A DNA stretch of 64,000 bases from assembly GCF_002843175.1 (NCBI RefSeq), contig NZ_PJEO01000052.1, positions 1 to 64,000 of the forward strand. The letters run 5' to 3'. Below, piece after piece: positions 27,776-36,873 of this stretch. The position numbers were made by a program, and so were the translations under genes. The DNA comes from Confluentibacter flavum (GTDB lineage Bacteria > Bacteroidota > Bacteroidia > Flavobacteriales > Flavobacteriaceae). Position 1 is the stretch's first letter; the number at the start of each line of letters is the position of its first letter. Under the pieces are notes generated by a model. The model had not been told where the DNA came from. It saw only the letters and a list, made by a program, of their open reading frames with translations, and ran no database searches.

Positions 27776-29410
27776 TTATAAATCTACTTTATTATAAAAT
27801 ACTTCAATCCATGTATAGCCATTTGTTGCTAAGTCATTGTATTTTGCTCCCTCTGGCATATTCATAGCTCTCCAAAAATCTGGGATACCATCACCAATGC
27901 TACTCCAATTATCCGGTCTTTTATTTGATGGTATTACTGGAAGAATCCAATTTGCTGAGTTTTTATATTCTGCCATTCTATTGGCTTTGATACCAGCTAT
28001 TAAATCAGCATCCCAACTATCCATGTAAAACCTCACATTACCATCATTGTCTATATACCTATTGGCTCCAACATCTGAATTTCCAATAATAGACTCATAC
28101 GCTTGAACAGCGGACATAAAAGGTGGTTTATTAGGAATACCATCAAATTCATCTTCAACTAAATAATTAGTGTCAATGGGTGTATATTGAGGTATATTTT
28201 TAGATCCCATCCTATAAGTCCAAATTACAGAATTGTCATTTTTGTCTATATTCTCGCTTCCATTTAAAATCACGCCGTTATTATTTTCATAATAATTACC
28301 CCTAGAATGTAATTGCAGTTTCTCAAAATAGGCTCCAGTAGGATTCTGAGCGCTTACAGAACCACCATTCATTTGAAATTCATTGGTTTTTATCCAATCT
28401 TGGGGTATTTTATAATAATTCCTGTCTGCATTAACTTTTGCATTATCACTATATTGAACAACTATTAATTTGGTTCCGCCAGATTGAATAACATTATTGA
28501 TAACATCAATATAGCCTCCAGTACCTCCGGTATTTGGAGTTCTATTACCGCCTCTAGCAAACATGTTATGATAAATAGATAAGTTTCCCCTATCAGGAAA
28601 GATGGCAGGATTTTGTGAACTCACTTGCATATAAGTATGGGAATCACTAACGGAACACCGTTGTACCGTTTGTCCAAAACCTCCAGATGTATTTTCATTT
28701 CCTCCTAGTACCAAGGCTTTATTTCCCCCCCAACTAACGGAACAATGGTCGATAATGATATTATCGCCGCCTGCTTGTATACCGGAATTAGGTTCGTCTG
28801 GAATGGGATTCCCTTGAGTAATTCTGGGCCTGCTTCTAATATAACGCATTACTAAATTGTTGCTTTTATACATATAAATGTAACCATCATGTAAAGTGAT
28901 GCCCCCCAAAGGTGCGGATTGTCCTAAAATGGTTATATCATTATTAGATGATAGTATGCGTTTGTTATTAAGTCCAGATAAATTAATGTTTCCTGAAACG
29001 GTAAAAATAATAGTTCTAGGCCTGCCTCCTAACTTATCCTCTAATGCGTGTTGTAATCCACCTCTATAAATATCATTAACAGCATCATAAGTAAGAGGAG
29101 CACTAACTTCTAATGTATTTACTACTACCAAGACACCTCCTCTACCTCCAGTAGTGTTAGAGCCACCACCATAAGCACTAGGAAACGCTTTAAGTTCTAT
29201 TGCAACATTGTCCATAACATCTTCAGGGGTATCTTCAGCGGTCACTTCTGGTAATGGTTTCTTTTTTTTGTCTATTTCAGTAGGGTCTTCAGAGAGCAAT
29301 GCCCGTTCATCAAACAACTCGTCTCTGTTGCAAGAAGAAAATAATAATAATATGAGGTAACATGTTAACATGGCATACGTTGATGCCGTAAACTTAGAAA
29401 TAATCTTCAT
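27776..29410 (-). CDS. pectate-lyase-like (PL1-type) beta-helix lipoprotein
   Basis: 544 residues. A signal peptide with lipobox (LLLFSSC) indicates a lipoprotein. A right-handed beta-helix follows with the pectate-lyase-like run ITLHDGYIYMYKSNNLVMRY, then DNIIIDHCSVSWGGNKALV and NMFARGGNRTPNTGG. PL1 enzymes cleave uronic-acid polymers. Lying beside enzymes that make UDP-GalA/GalNAcA, it may trim or degrade the polymer made here. It may instead be a stand-alone catabolic enzyme. Catalytic residues cannot be confirmed without an alignment. Confidence 0.75.
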   Translation of the reverse strand: MKIISKFTASTYAMLTCYLILLLFSSCNRDELFDERALLSEDPTEIDKKKKPLPEVTAEDTPEDVMDNVAIELKAFPSAYGGGSNTTGGRGGVLVVVNTLEVSAPLTYDAVNDIYRGGLQHALEDKLGGRPRTIIFTVSGNINLSGLNNKRILSSNNDITILGQSAPLGGITLHDGYIYMYKSNNLVMRYIRSRPRITQGNPIPDEPNSGIQAGGDNIIIDHCSVSWGGNKALVLGGNENTSGGFGQTVQRCSVSDSHTYMQVSSQNPAIFPDRGNLSIYHNMFARGGNRTPNTGGTGGYIDVINNVIQSGGTKLIVVQYSDNAKVNADRNYYKIPQDWIKTNEFQMNGGSVSAQNPTGAYFEKLQLHSRGNYYENNNGVILNGSENIDKNDNSVIWTYRMGSKNIPQYTPIDTNYLVEDEFDGIPNKPPFMSAVQAYESIIGNSDVGANRYIDNDGNVRFYMDSWDADLIAGIKANRMAEYKNSANWILPVIPSNKRPDNWSSIGDGIPDFWRAMNMPEGAKYNDLATNGYTWIEVFYNKVDL

Positions 29411-29778
29411 GAAATGCTAATATTAGATTTGGGAATCAATAATAGCGCAATAATACTCCTTAAACTTTTAGATTACTTTTAAATTATTTTTTTTTCGATG
29501 AAATGCAGCTTATTTTTTCGAATAAACCCGTTGAAATACACACAAATAAGATAAATTACACAAAATATTTATTTTTGTAGTAAAATATAAACATTTATAA
29601 AACAAAATGTTTTATTGGAAAAAAGAGGTGGTAAATATAACAGCGAGATTTAAAATAGCATAGTTTTGTTAATAACTTTTGATAAGGTTGTTGGGTTCTG
29701 GGTAATGTATAATAGCAATTAATAAAGAATAATCAATAATCAATAATTAAAACAATATCTTTAAACAAATATTAAAAA
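29411..29778. other. divergent promoter region between lyase and epimerase
   Basis: 368 bp without a gene. It holds a small stem (AAACATTT/AAATGTTT near 29588-29612) and TAGTTTTG at 29661-29668, which fits TAnnTTTG on the plus strand upstream of the epimerase. A run of AATCAATAATCAATAATT lies near 29730. No convincing -33 box on either strand. Confidence 0.45.
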
Positions 29779-30801
29779 ATGAAAGTATTAGTTACAGGTG
29801 CAGCAGGATTTATAGGTTTTTATGTATCTAAAGTATTATTGAATAAAGGGCATGATGTAGTTGGTTTGGATAACATCAATGGTTATTACGATGTGAACCT
29901 AAAATATGCCAGATTGCATGAATTGGGCATTAATAAAGAAGCCGCTTCAAATTATAATAATGTATGTAAAAGTACTTACTCAAGCCATTTCACATTTGTA
30001 AAAATGAATTTGGAAGATCGCTCAGAGCTTCCTAAATTATTCGAAACAGAAACATTTGACGTGGTATGTAATTTAGCGGCACAGGCCGGTGTACGATACA
30101 GTTTGGAGAATCCTGAAACCTATGTGGACTCAAACATGGTTGGCTTTCTTAATATTTTGGAGTGTTGCAGGAATTATGGCGTAAAGCATTTGGTATATGC
30201 CAGTAGCTCCAGTGTATATGGATTAAACAAAAAAATCCCTTTTTCTACAGATGATGCCGTAGATCACCCCATCAGTTTATACGCCGCCACCAAAAAGAGC
30301 AATGAGTTAATGGCATATACCTACAGCCATTTATTTAAATTCCCAACCACGGGTTTACGGTTTTTTACCGTATACGGCCCTTGGGGACGCCCCGATATGG
30401 CCATGTTTTTATTTACGGATGCCATTTTAAAAAACCAATCTATTAAGGTGTTCAATCATGGTAATATGGAACGTGATTTTACCTATATAGATGATATTGT
30501 GGAAGGTGTTGTACGCATTATAGAAAAACCAACTACTGAACGGGTTCAAAATAATGAATTGTACAAATTATATAATATAGGTAACAATAACTCTGTCAAG
30601 CTTTTGGATTTTATTAAGGAAATAGAAACCAACTTAAAAATGGAAGCTAAAAAAGATATGTTACCAATGCAACCAGGCGATGTGGAACGCACATGGGCCA
30701 ATGTAGATGCACTTATTAAAGATTATGGCTATAGGCCCAACACGTCCATTAAAGAAGGAGTAAAACGTTTTATTGATTGGTTTAAAATGTATTATACATA
30801 A
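29779..30801 (+). CDS. UDP-glucuronate 4-epimerase-like SDR enzyme
   Basis: A 340-residue extended SDR. VTGAAGFIGFYVSKVLL binds NAD, followed by the long insert typical of CapI/GAE-type epimerases, AAQAGVRYSLENPETYVDSN, SSSSVYG and the catalytic YAATKKSNE. RFFTVYGPWGRPDMA is the strong marker for UDP-GlcA/UDP-GalA epimerases. With the UDP-glucose dehydrogenase at 32390 it would supply UDP-GalA. It opens the plus-strand polysaccharide operon. Confidence 0.9.
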   Translation: MKVLVTGAAGFIGFYVSKVLLNKGHDVVGLDNINGYYDVNLKYARLHELGINKEAASNYNNVCKSTYSSHFTFVKMNLEDRSELPKLFETETFDVVCNLAAQAGVRYSLENPETYVDSNMVGFLNILECCRNYGVKHLVYASSSSVYGLNKKIPFSTDDAVDHPISLYAATKKSNELMAYTYSHLFKFPTTGLRFFTVYGPWGRPDMAMFLFTDAILKNQSIKVFNHGNMERDFTYIDDIVEGVVRIIEKPTTERVQNNELYKLYNIGNNNSVKLLDFIKEIETNLKMEAKKDMLPMQPGDVERTWANVDALIKDYGYRPNTSIKEGVKRFIDWFKMYYT

Positions 30802-31388
30802 AGAATTTTTTGAAACGAACTATCCTCGAGGCAGTCCCAATAGCTATCGGGATTATTTCGGAATCTTTTACACTAATAGCAGCCATAGTTTTGAGAACCT
30901 GAAATACTGAAACAAGTTCAGCACAAGCGAGTTCAGGTTGACAATAGATGAAAATTTTAGTCAACATATACCAATAACTATCTGGATTGTTTTTTTCATA
31001 ATGGATGCCAACGTCCAAAGTCATAAGAAACGTTTGGTTTAAAAAGAACGAATTATAAAACATGCATTTAAAATGACTATGTTATATTTAATTAATGTGC
31101 ATTCATCGTTAAAAAGACCTACTTGGTATAATAATAACCACGGGTTCCATTAATTTTTTTCATATTTGCGTTGGCTTAATAAAAAATTTCTTGAAACCGA
31201 CTATCCCCGATGCAAGCCATAGGGTATTTCACCGGTCTCATTTTGTCCATGGGGGCAAAAAACCGAAATTTTATATGTTGCCCCGCCCGGAATTGCGAAA
31301 AAACAATTCCGACCTCCCCAAAGGGAAGGTAAAATCGGAAACCTCGAGGCAAAGCCATCGAGGAATTATATTATTAAACCCAAATTTA
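30801..31388. repeat. composite inverted/direct repeat block, GC-richer than its surroundings
   Basis: No gene, although frames stay open by composition. A roughly 33-bp unit (ATTTTTTGAAACGAACTATC) starts at about 30803 and recurs at about 31182 with a few changes. Hairpins: TCCCAATAGCTATCGGGA near 30837; AACCTGAA/TTCAGGTT (30896/30932) with inner CTGAA/TTCAG; GGAATTG/CAATTCC near 31290-31312; and CCTCGA/TCGAGG near 31345-31365. These look like REP-type elements inserted between two sugar-nucleotide genes. Confidence 0.6.
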
Positions 31389-32384
31389 ATGACTATAGAC
31401 CAATTAAAAACATTACAAGATAAAACGATTCTTGTTACAGGAGGTGCTGGCTTTATAGGCTCCAACTTATGTGAAACACTACTGGACAACCATATAAACA
31501 CCATTTGCCTAGACAACTTTTCCACTGGCAAACGAGAGAATATAGCACCTTTTTTAAAAAATAAGTTATTTAAACTCATTGAAGGCGATATCAGACATCT
31601 TGAAGATTGCCATCAGGCCTGTGTTGGTGTTGATTATATTCTTCATGAGGCCGCTTTAGGTTCTGTTCCAAGATCCATTAACGACCCTATAACAACAAAT
31701 GATGTCAATGTTTCTGGATTTTTAAACATGCTTGTAGCAGCCAGGGATGCCAAAGTAAAACGGTTTGTATATGCCGCTAGCTCATCAACCTATGGAGACC
31801 ACGAAGCATTACCAAAAGTAGAAGATATTATAGGAAAACCCTTGTCACCATATGCCATTACGAAATATGTGAATGAATTATATGCCGATATTTTTTATAA
31901 AACCTATCAATTGGACACCATCGGATTGCGTTATTTTAATGTGTTTGGGAAAAGGCAAGACCCAGACGGTGCTTATGCCGCTGTGATTCCTAAATTCGTA
32001 AAGCAATTAATGGCTCATGAATCACCTATTATCAACGGTGACGGCAGTTACTCAAGGGATTTTACTTATATTGATAATGTTGTTCAGATGAATATGTTGG
32101 CATTGACCACCAACAATAAAAAGGCATTGAATACGGTTTATAATGTGGCCTATGGAGATAGAACGACGCTGTTGGAATTAACAAACTTATTGAAAACACA
32201 TTTGTCGTCTTTTGATGCCTCCATCAGCAGCGTAGAAATAAAACATAGAGACAATAGAATTGGGGATATTCCCCACTCCTTAGCATCTATTGATAAAGCA
32301 AAGCAATTATTAAATTACAAACCTAAATTTAATATCAATGACGGCATTAAAGAAGCGGTACATTGGTATTGGAAACATTTATAA
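31389..32384 (+). CDS. UDP-N-acetylglucosamine(uronate) 4-epimerase, WbpP/TviC-like
   Basis: About 331 residues, an extended [20 protein letters not shown] binds NAD, followed by [37 protein letters not shown] and the catalytic [29 protein letters not shown] is diagnostic for the WbpP/TviC group, which prefers N-acetylated UDP-hexoses or uronates. ATG 31389 was chosen because the longer in-frame ATG (31191) reads through the repeat block. Five bp separate it from the next dehydrogenase gene. With TviB-like 33942 it would give UDP-GalNAcA. Confidence 0.9.
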   Translation: MTIDQLKTLQDKTILVTGGAGFIGSNLCETLLDNHINTICLDNFSTGKRENIAPFLKNKLFKLIEGDIRHLEDCHQACVGVDYILHEAALGSVPRSINDPITTNDVNVSGFLNMLVAARDAKVKRFVYAASSSTYGDHEALPKVEDIIGKPLSPYAITKYVNELYADIFYKTYQLDTIGLRYFNVFGKRQDPDGAYAAVIPKFVKQLMAHESPIINGDGSYSRDFTYIDNVVQMNMLALTTNNKKALNTVYNVAYGDRTTLLELTNLLKTHLSSFDASISSVEIKHRDNRIGDIPHSLASIDKAKQLLNYKPKFNINDGIKEAVHWYWKHL

Positions 32385-32389
32385 GAAAA

Positions 32390-33769
32390 ATGAAAATAAC
32401 TAAAATTTGTTGTATTGGTGCTGGCTACGTTGGTGGTCCTACCATGGCAGTGATTGCGAAAAATAATCCGCATATAAAAATAACCATCGTTGATATCAAT
32501 GCCGAACGCATTGCGGCGTGGAATGATGACGATGTATCAAAACTGCCTGTTTATGAACCGGGCTTAGCAGACATCGTTAAGGAAACCAGGCATAAAAACT
32601 TATTCTTTTCAACAGACATCAATACCGCTATTGATGAATCTGAAATGATTTTTATATCTGTAAATACCCCAACAAAAACCTATGGGAAGGGAAAAGGGAT
32701 GGCATCCGACTTAAAACATGTAGAACTTTGTGCCAGAAATATTGCAGACATAGCCAAAACGGATAAAATAGTGGTTGAAAAATCGACTTTGCCTGTTAGA
32801 ACTGCCCAAGCGATTAAAAGCATCCTTGAAAACACAGGTAATGGTGTGACATTCGATATCTTATCAAATCCTGAGTTCCTCGCAGAAGGTACGGCGATTG
32901 ATGATTTATTACATCCTGATAGGATATTAATTGGAGGCGAATCGGAAGAAGCCATTGACAGTTTAGCGTCTATTTATGCTAGCTGGGTGCCTCGAGAGAA
33001 GATATTGAGAACCAATCTGTGGTCTTCAGAACTTTCTAAATTAACGGCGAATGCGTTTTTAGCCCAACGTATATCGTCTATCAATGCCATTTCAGAGCTT
33101 TGCGAGCATACCGAGGCTAATGTTAATGAAGTCGCTAAAGCCATTGGCATGGATTCCAGAATTGGCTCTAAATTTTTAAAAGCTTCCGTTGGATTTGGTG
33201 GTTCTTGTTTTCAAAAGGACATATTGAATTTAGTATATGTTGCGAGAAGTTACAGTTTAAACGAAGTCGCTAATTATTGGGAACAGGTTATTATTATGAA
33301 CGACCACCAAAAAAGACGCTTTTCCGATCGCTTGATAAAAACATTATACAATACAGTTTCCGGAAAAAAAATAGGCTTTCTGGGTTGGGCTTTTAAAAAG
33401 GATACCAATGATACCAGAGAGTCTGCTGCCATTTATGTGGCCGATCATTTAGTAAGCGAGCAAGCATATATTTCAGTTTACGACCCTAAAGTGTCTGCGG
33501 TTAAAATCCAAACAGACTTGAATTACCTAAACACGCGGACGGAAGCAGACAATCTAAAGTATGTTGAATCTTCTAATACCCCATACGAAGCCTTAAAGGA
33601 CGCCCATGCAGTTGCCATTATGACCGAATGGGATGAGTTTAAAACGTATGATTGGGTGAGGATTTATAAGGACATGAAAAAACCAGCCTTTATCTTTGAT
33701 GGCAGAAATATTTTAGATAAATCGAGCATGGAAACCATCGGATTTGAATATTATTCCATAGGTCAATAA
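32390..33769 (+). CDS. UDP-glucose 6-dehydrogenase (eukaryote-like group)
   Basis: About 459 residues. [16 protein letters not shown] is the NAD-binding motif in the form seen in animal/plant-type [24 protein letters not shown] and [16 protein letters not shown] (catalytic Cys) follow, and the C-terminal domain has [19 protein letters not shown]. It oxidises UDP-glucose to UDP-glucuronate, feeding the epimerase at 29779. ATG 32390 gives the family start [12 protein letters not shown]; an earlier in-frame start overlaps the previous gene. Confidence 0.94.
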   Translation: MKITKICCIGAGYVGGPTMAVIAKNNPHIKITIVDINAERIAAWNDDDVSKLPVYEPGLADIVKETRHKNLFFSTDINTAIDESEMIFISVNTPTKTYGKGKGMASDLKHVELCARNIADIAKTDKIVVEKSTLPVRTAQAIKSILENTGNGVTFDILSNPEFLAEGTAIDDLLHPDRILIGGESEEAIDSLASIYASWVPREKILRTNLWSSELSKLTANAFLAQRISSINAISELCEHTEANVNEVAKAIGMDSRIGSKFLKASVGFGGSCFQKDILNLVYVARSYSLNEVANYWEQVIIMNDHQKRRFSDRLIKTLYNTVSGKKIGFLGWAFKKDTNDTRESAAIYVADHLVSEQAYISVYDPKVSAVKIQTDLNYLNTRTEADNLKYVESSNTPYEALKDAHAVAIMTEWDEFKTYDWVRIYKDMKKPAFIFDGRNILDKSSMETIGFEYYSIGQ

Positions 33770-33860
33770 TAGTGAATAGTGAATAGTGAATAGTGAATAG
33801 TGAATAGTGAATAGTGAATAGTGAATAGTGAATAGTGAATAGTGAATAGTGAATAGTGAA
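33770..33860. repeat. 13 perfect tandem copies of the heptamer TAGTGAA
   Basis: A 91-bp run of exactly 13 copies starts at the end of the UDP-glucose dehydrogenase stop region and ends 81 bp before the next ATG. All copies are identical, implying recent expansion or strong slippage. It is intergenic, so copy-number change would alter the spacing between two dehydrogenase genes but no protein frame. Confidence 0.97.
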
Positions 33861-33941
33861 AAATAAAAAAACAATACCCGATTAAAATATTTAACGATTA
33901 AACGATAGTCATTAATAAATAATAAATAGTAAATATTAAAA

Positions 33942-35222
33942 ATGGAACACATCAAAATAGCTATCATTGGCTTAGGATATGTGGGATTGCCCCTAGCCCG
34001 CCTTTTTGCAACTAAATATGCCGTTGTTGGGTTTGATATCAATACAAAACGAATTGCTGATTTGCAACAAGGTAAGGATATGACTTTAGAAGTTGAAGAA
34101 ACACTTTTAAAATCGGTTTTAAAAGACACAGCAAATGCTGAGATAGGTTTATGTTGCTCAACCAACATGGAGGACATTAAAGATTGTAACTATTATATAG
34201 TAACCGTCCCTACGCCTATTGATAAAAATAACCGCCCCGATTTAACCCCTCTTTACAAATCGAGTGAAACGGTGGGACGTGTTTTAAAGAAAGGGGATAT
34301 TGTTATTTATGAATCCACGGTATATCCTGGCGTAACGGAAGATGAATGTGTGCCTATTCTAGAAAAAATAAGCGGCCTTACATTCAACACAGATTTTTTT
34401 GCAGGCTATTCACCAGAGCGTATCAACCCTGGGGATAAAGAGCATACCGTTGATAAAATTTTAAAGGTCACTGCGGGTTCTACACCAGAGATTGGGATTA
34501 AAGTCAATAATTTATATGCCAGTGTGATTTCCGCAGGTACCCACCTTGCTCCTAGCATTAAGGTGGCCGAGGCTGCTAAGGTTATTGAGAATTCCCAACG
34601 TGACATTAATATTGCCTTTGTGAATGAATTGGCAAAGATTTTTAACCTTCTCGATATTGACACCCATGCGGTATTGGAAGCTGCTGGCACGAAATGGAAT
34701 TTTTTACCGTTTAAACCGGGGTTAGTTGGTGGTCATTGCATTGGTGTTGACCCTTATTATTTAGCACAGAAGGCACAAGAAGTGGGCTATCATCCCGAAA
34801 TTATTTTAGCGGGCCGCCGCGTCAATGATAGCATGGGACAATACATTGCCAGTGAAGTCGTTAAGATGATGTTAAAAAATGATATTAAAGTTAATGGCGC
34901 TAAACTGTTAATGTTGGGCATCACGTTTAAAGAAAACTGCCCAGACGTTAGGAATACTAAAATAGTGGATGTCATCAAGCATTTAAAAGAATATGGTCTC
35001 GATATTACCATCTACGACCCTTGGGCAAATCCCTTGGAAGTACAACATGAATATAATTTAACGACCCTGTCTGAACTACCAAAAAATGAATTCGATACGA
35101 TTGTATTAGGGGTCGCGCACAAAGAGTTTCTTGATATTAATTTTAAGGAGTTATTAAATTCCAAAGGGCTGGTATATGATGTAAAAGGGGTTTTAAAAGA
35201 CAAAACAAATAAGTGCTTATAA
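33942..35222 (+). CDS. UDP-N-acetylglucosamine 6-dehydrogenase, TviB/WbpA-like
   Basis: A 426-residue nucleotide-sugar dehydrogenase. IAIIGLGYVGLPLARLFATK binds NAD, followed by YYIVTVPTPIDKNNRPDLTP, VYESTVYPGVTEDECVP, YSPERINPGDKEHTV and the catalytic cysteine in VGGHCIGVDPYYLA. These are the hallmarks of TviB (Vi antigen), which makes UDP-GlcNAcA. The C-terminal domain GITFKENCPDVRNTKIVDV is intact. Together with the TviC-like epimerase it forms a complete UDP-GalNAcA route. It is separated from the upstream gene by the heptamer array. Confidence 0.94.
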   Translation: MEHIKIAIIGLGYVGLPLARLFATKYAVVGFDINTKRIADLQQGKDMTLEVEETLLKSVLKDTANAEIGLCCSTNMEDIKDCNYYIVTVPTPIDKNNRPDLTPLYKSSETVGRVLKKGDIVIYESTVYPGVTEDECVPILEKISGLTFNTDFFAGYSPERINPGDKEHTVDKILKVTAGSTPEIGIKVNNLYASVISAGTHLAPSIKVAEAAKVIENSQRDINIAFVNELAKIFNLLDIDTHAVLEAAGTKWNFLPFKPGLVGGHCIGVDPYYLAQKAQEVGYHPEIILAGRRVNDSMGQYIASEVVKMMLKNDIKVNGAKLLMLGITFKENCPDVRNTKIVDVIKHLKEYGLDITIYDPWANPLEVQHEYNLTTLSELPKNEFDTIVLGVAHKEFLDINFKELLNSKGLVYDVKGVLKDKTNKCL

Positions 35223-35270
35223 TTTATATAAACATAATTATTTTAGTATAAATAAAACTTATTCAAATAT

Positions 35271-35290
35271 TTTCTTATAATTATAAGAAA
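35271..35290. promoter_or_regulatory. 20-bp perfect palindrome before the flippase gene
   Basis: TTTCTTATAA is followed directly by its reverse complement, 23 bp before the wzx ATG. There is no T-run outside the arms, so an operator or processing site is as likely as a terminator. Being AT-only apart from one C/G pair, chance is possible. Confidence 0.4.
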
Positions 35291-35312
35291 TGAACACTAA
35301 TAAAGTATTGAA

Positions 35313-36863
35313 ATGTCAAGAGTCTCCAAATCTATAAAAAATGCTAAGGTTGGCGTATTTTTTTTCTTGATATCAATTGTTGTGCAATTCTTTTCAAGAA
35401 AAATATTTCTGGATCATTTAGGCGATGAGTTTATTGGTTTGGATGCTACATTAAGAAGTATACTTGGTTTTCTAAATTTAGCAGAATTAGGTATTGGAAC
35501 TGCTATTGGTTTTGCTCTATATAAACCCATTTTTGATGAAGATCAAAATGAAATTAATAAAATAGTAGCATTATTAGGGGTTCTTTATAAAAGAATTGGC
35601 TTCATCATAATTGGATTGGGTGTAATCACCTCTTTATTTTTTCCTTTAATATTTAAGGATGCCCCTTTTTCTCTATTATTAATATATTTTATATTTTATG
35701 CTTTATTATCATCTTCTCTATTAAGTTATTTTGTTAACTATCATCAAAGTTTACTAGGGGCAGACCAAAAGGGTTATATAATTCAAAGTTATTTTCAAAT
35801 ATTTAATATAACACGTGTAATTATACAATGTTTTGTTGCTATTTATCTTCAAAATTTCTATTTGTGGATTGCTCTTGAATTAGTTTTTAGTGTAATATAT
35901 AGTATTGTATTAAGAAGTAAAGTGAAAGAACACTATCCTTGGCTGATATTAAATTCATCCCAAAAAGCTGAAATTATAAAAGAATATCCAGAATTAATAA
36001 AAACAATAAAACAGGTATTTATTCATAAAATTAGTGTTTTTGTTAAAGGGGGCACGGATAATATTCTTGTTTACGCCTTAGTAAACTTACAAAGCGTTGC
36101 ATTCTTTGGGAACTATCAATTAATTTTCCTAAAACTTAGTGGTTTGGTTAAAATGGCATTTGCTGGTACGGGTTCTGCAATTGGTAATTTAGTGGCAGAA
36201 AATGATAAAGAAAATATTAATAAAATTTTTTGGGAGTTAATAGCTGTCCAATTTTTTATAGCTGGTTTTTTTAGTATGATAATTTACTATATTATGGAAC
36301 CTTTTATAATATTATGGCTTGGTGCAGAATACATAATGGCAAACAGTGTTTTGTTACTAATGATAGCCAATTTTTTTATTTACGAGATAAGTACACCTAT
36401 AGAACGCTATAAAAATGCCTATGGTTTGTATTCTGACACTTGGGCACCAGCAACGGAAGTTATTTTAAATCTTGCCATATCATACTTTTTTGGTAGAATA
36501 TGGGGTATAGAAGGAATTTTACTCGGAACATTAGTTAGTGCCACACTAATTGTAATAATTTGGAAACCTTATTTTTTATATAAAAATGGTTTTAAAAAAA
36601 ACGTTTGGCATTATTGGAAAGGCATTATGCCCGTGACAATCGTTTTTTTTATATCTGCTTTTTTAATAAATTATATAGTCAGCCATTTTCCTTATAATAA
36701 AAGTTCATCTAATCTAATTAATTGGGCTATTTACTTATTTAAAGTAACATCAATAGTGACACTAATCTATGGTGTTTTATTATTTATATTTATCAAAGGC
36801 TTTAAAGTTTTTTGCTTAAGAATGAAAAAATTATTACAACATAAATTATTTACAAATAAATAA
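35313..36863 (+). CDS. wzx: Wzx-type oligosaccharide flippase
   Basis: 516 residues with 12 or more hydrophobic segments. It is a polytopic MATE/MVF-superfamily protein that flips undecaprenyl-linked repeat units to the periplasm. The N-terminal pattern (VSKSIKNAKVGVFFFLISIV then FFSRKIFLDHLGDEFIGLDA) is typical of Bacteroidota capsule flippases. It is followed 10 bp later by a GT4 gene and then the polymerase, the classic Wzx/Wzy order. Confidence 0.9.
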   Translation: MSRVSKSIKNAKVGVFFFLISIVVQFFSRKIFLDHLGDEFIGLDATLRSILGFLNLAELGIGTAIGFALYKPIFDEDQNEINKIVALLGVLYKRIGFIIIGLGVITSLFFPLIFKDAPFSLLLIYFIFYALLSSSLLSYFVNYHQSLLGADQKGYIIQSYFQIFNITRVIIQCFVAIYLQNFYLWIALELVFSVIYSIVLRSKVKEHYPWLILNSSQKAEIIKEYPELIKTIKQVFIHKISVFVKGGTDNILVYALVNLQSVAFFGNYQLIFLKLSGLVKMAFAGTGSAIGNLVAENDKENINKIFWELIAVQFFIAGFFSMIIYYIMEPFIILWLGAEYIMANSVLLLMIANFFIYEISTPIERYKNAYGLYSDTWAPATEVILNLAISYFFGRIWGIEGILLGTLVSATLIVIIWKPYFLYKNGFKKNVWHYWKGIMPVTIVFFISAFLINYIVSHFPYNKSSSNLINWAIYLFKVTSIVTLIYGVLLFIFIKGFKVFCLRMKKLLQHKLFTNK

Positions 36864-36873
36864 CCTTTTAGTT

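Noticed and set aside
30782-31063. 93-residue minus-strand frame after the epimerase
   Set aside because: It lies in repeat DNA, has no family features and is opposed by the neighbouring genes.
31191-31388. 66-residue N-terminal extension of the WbpP-like epimerase
   Set aside because: It reads through hairpin-rich repeat DNA; the enzyme's normal N-terminus begins at ATG 31389.
33770-33860. CRISPR array
   Set aside because: The unit is 7 bp with no spacers, and no cas genes are present.
33713-34177. 154-residue minus-strand frame with repeated FTIHYSL
   Set aside because: It is the heptamer array read in translation plus antisense of the TviB-like gene; no real protein.
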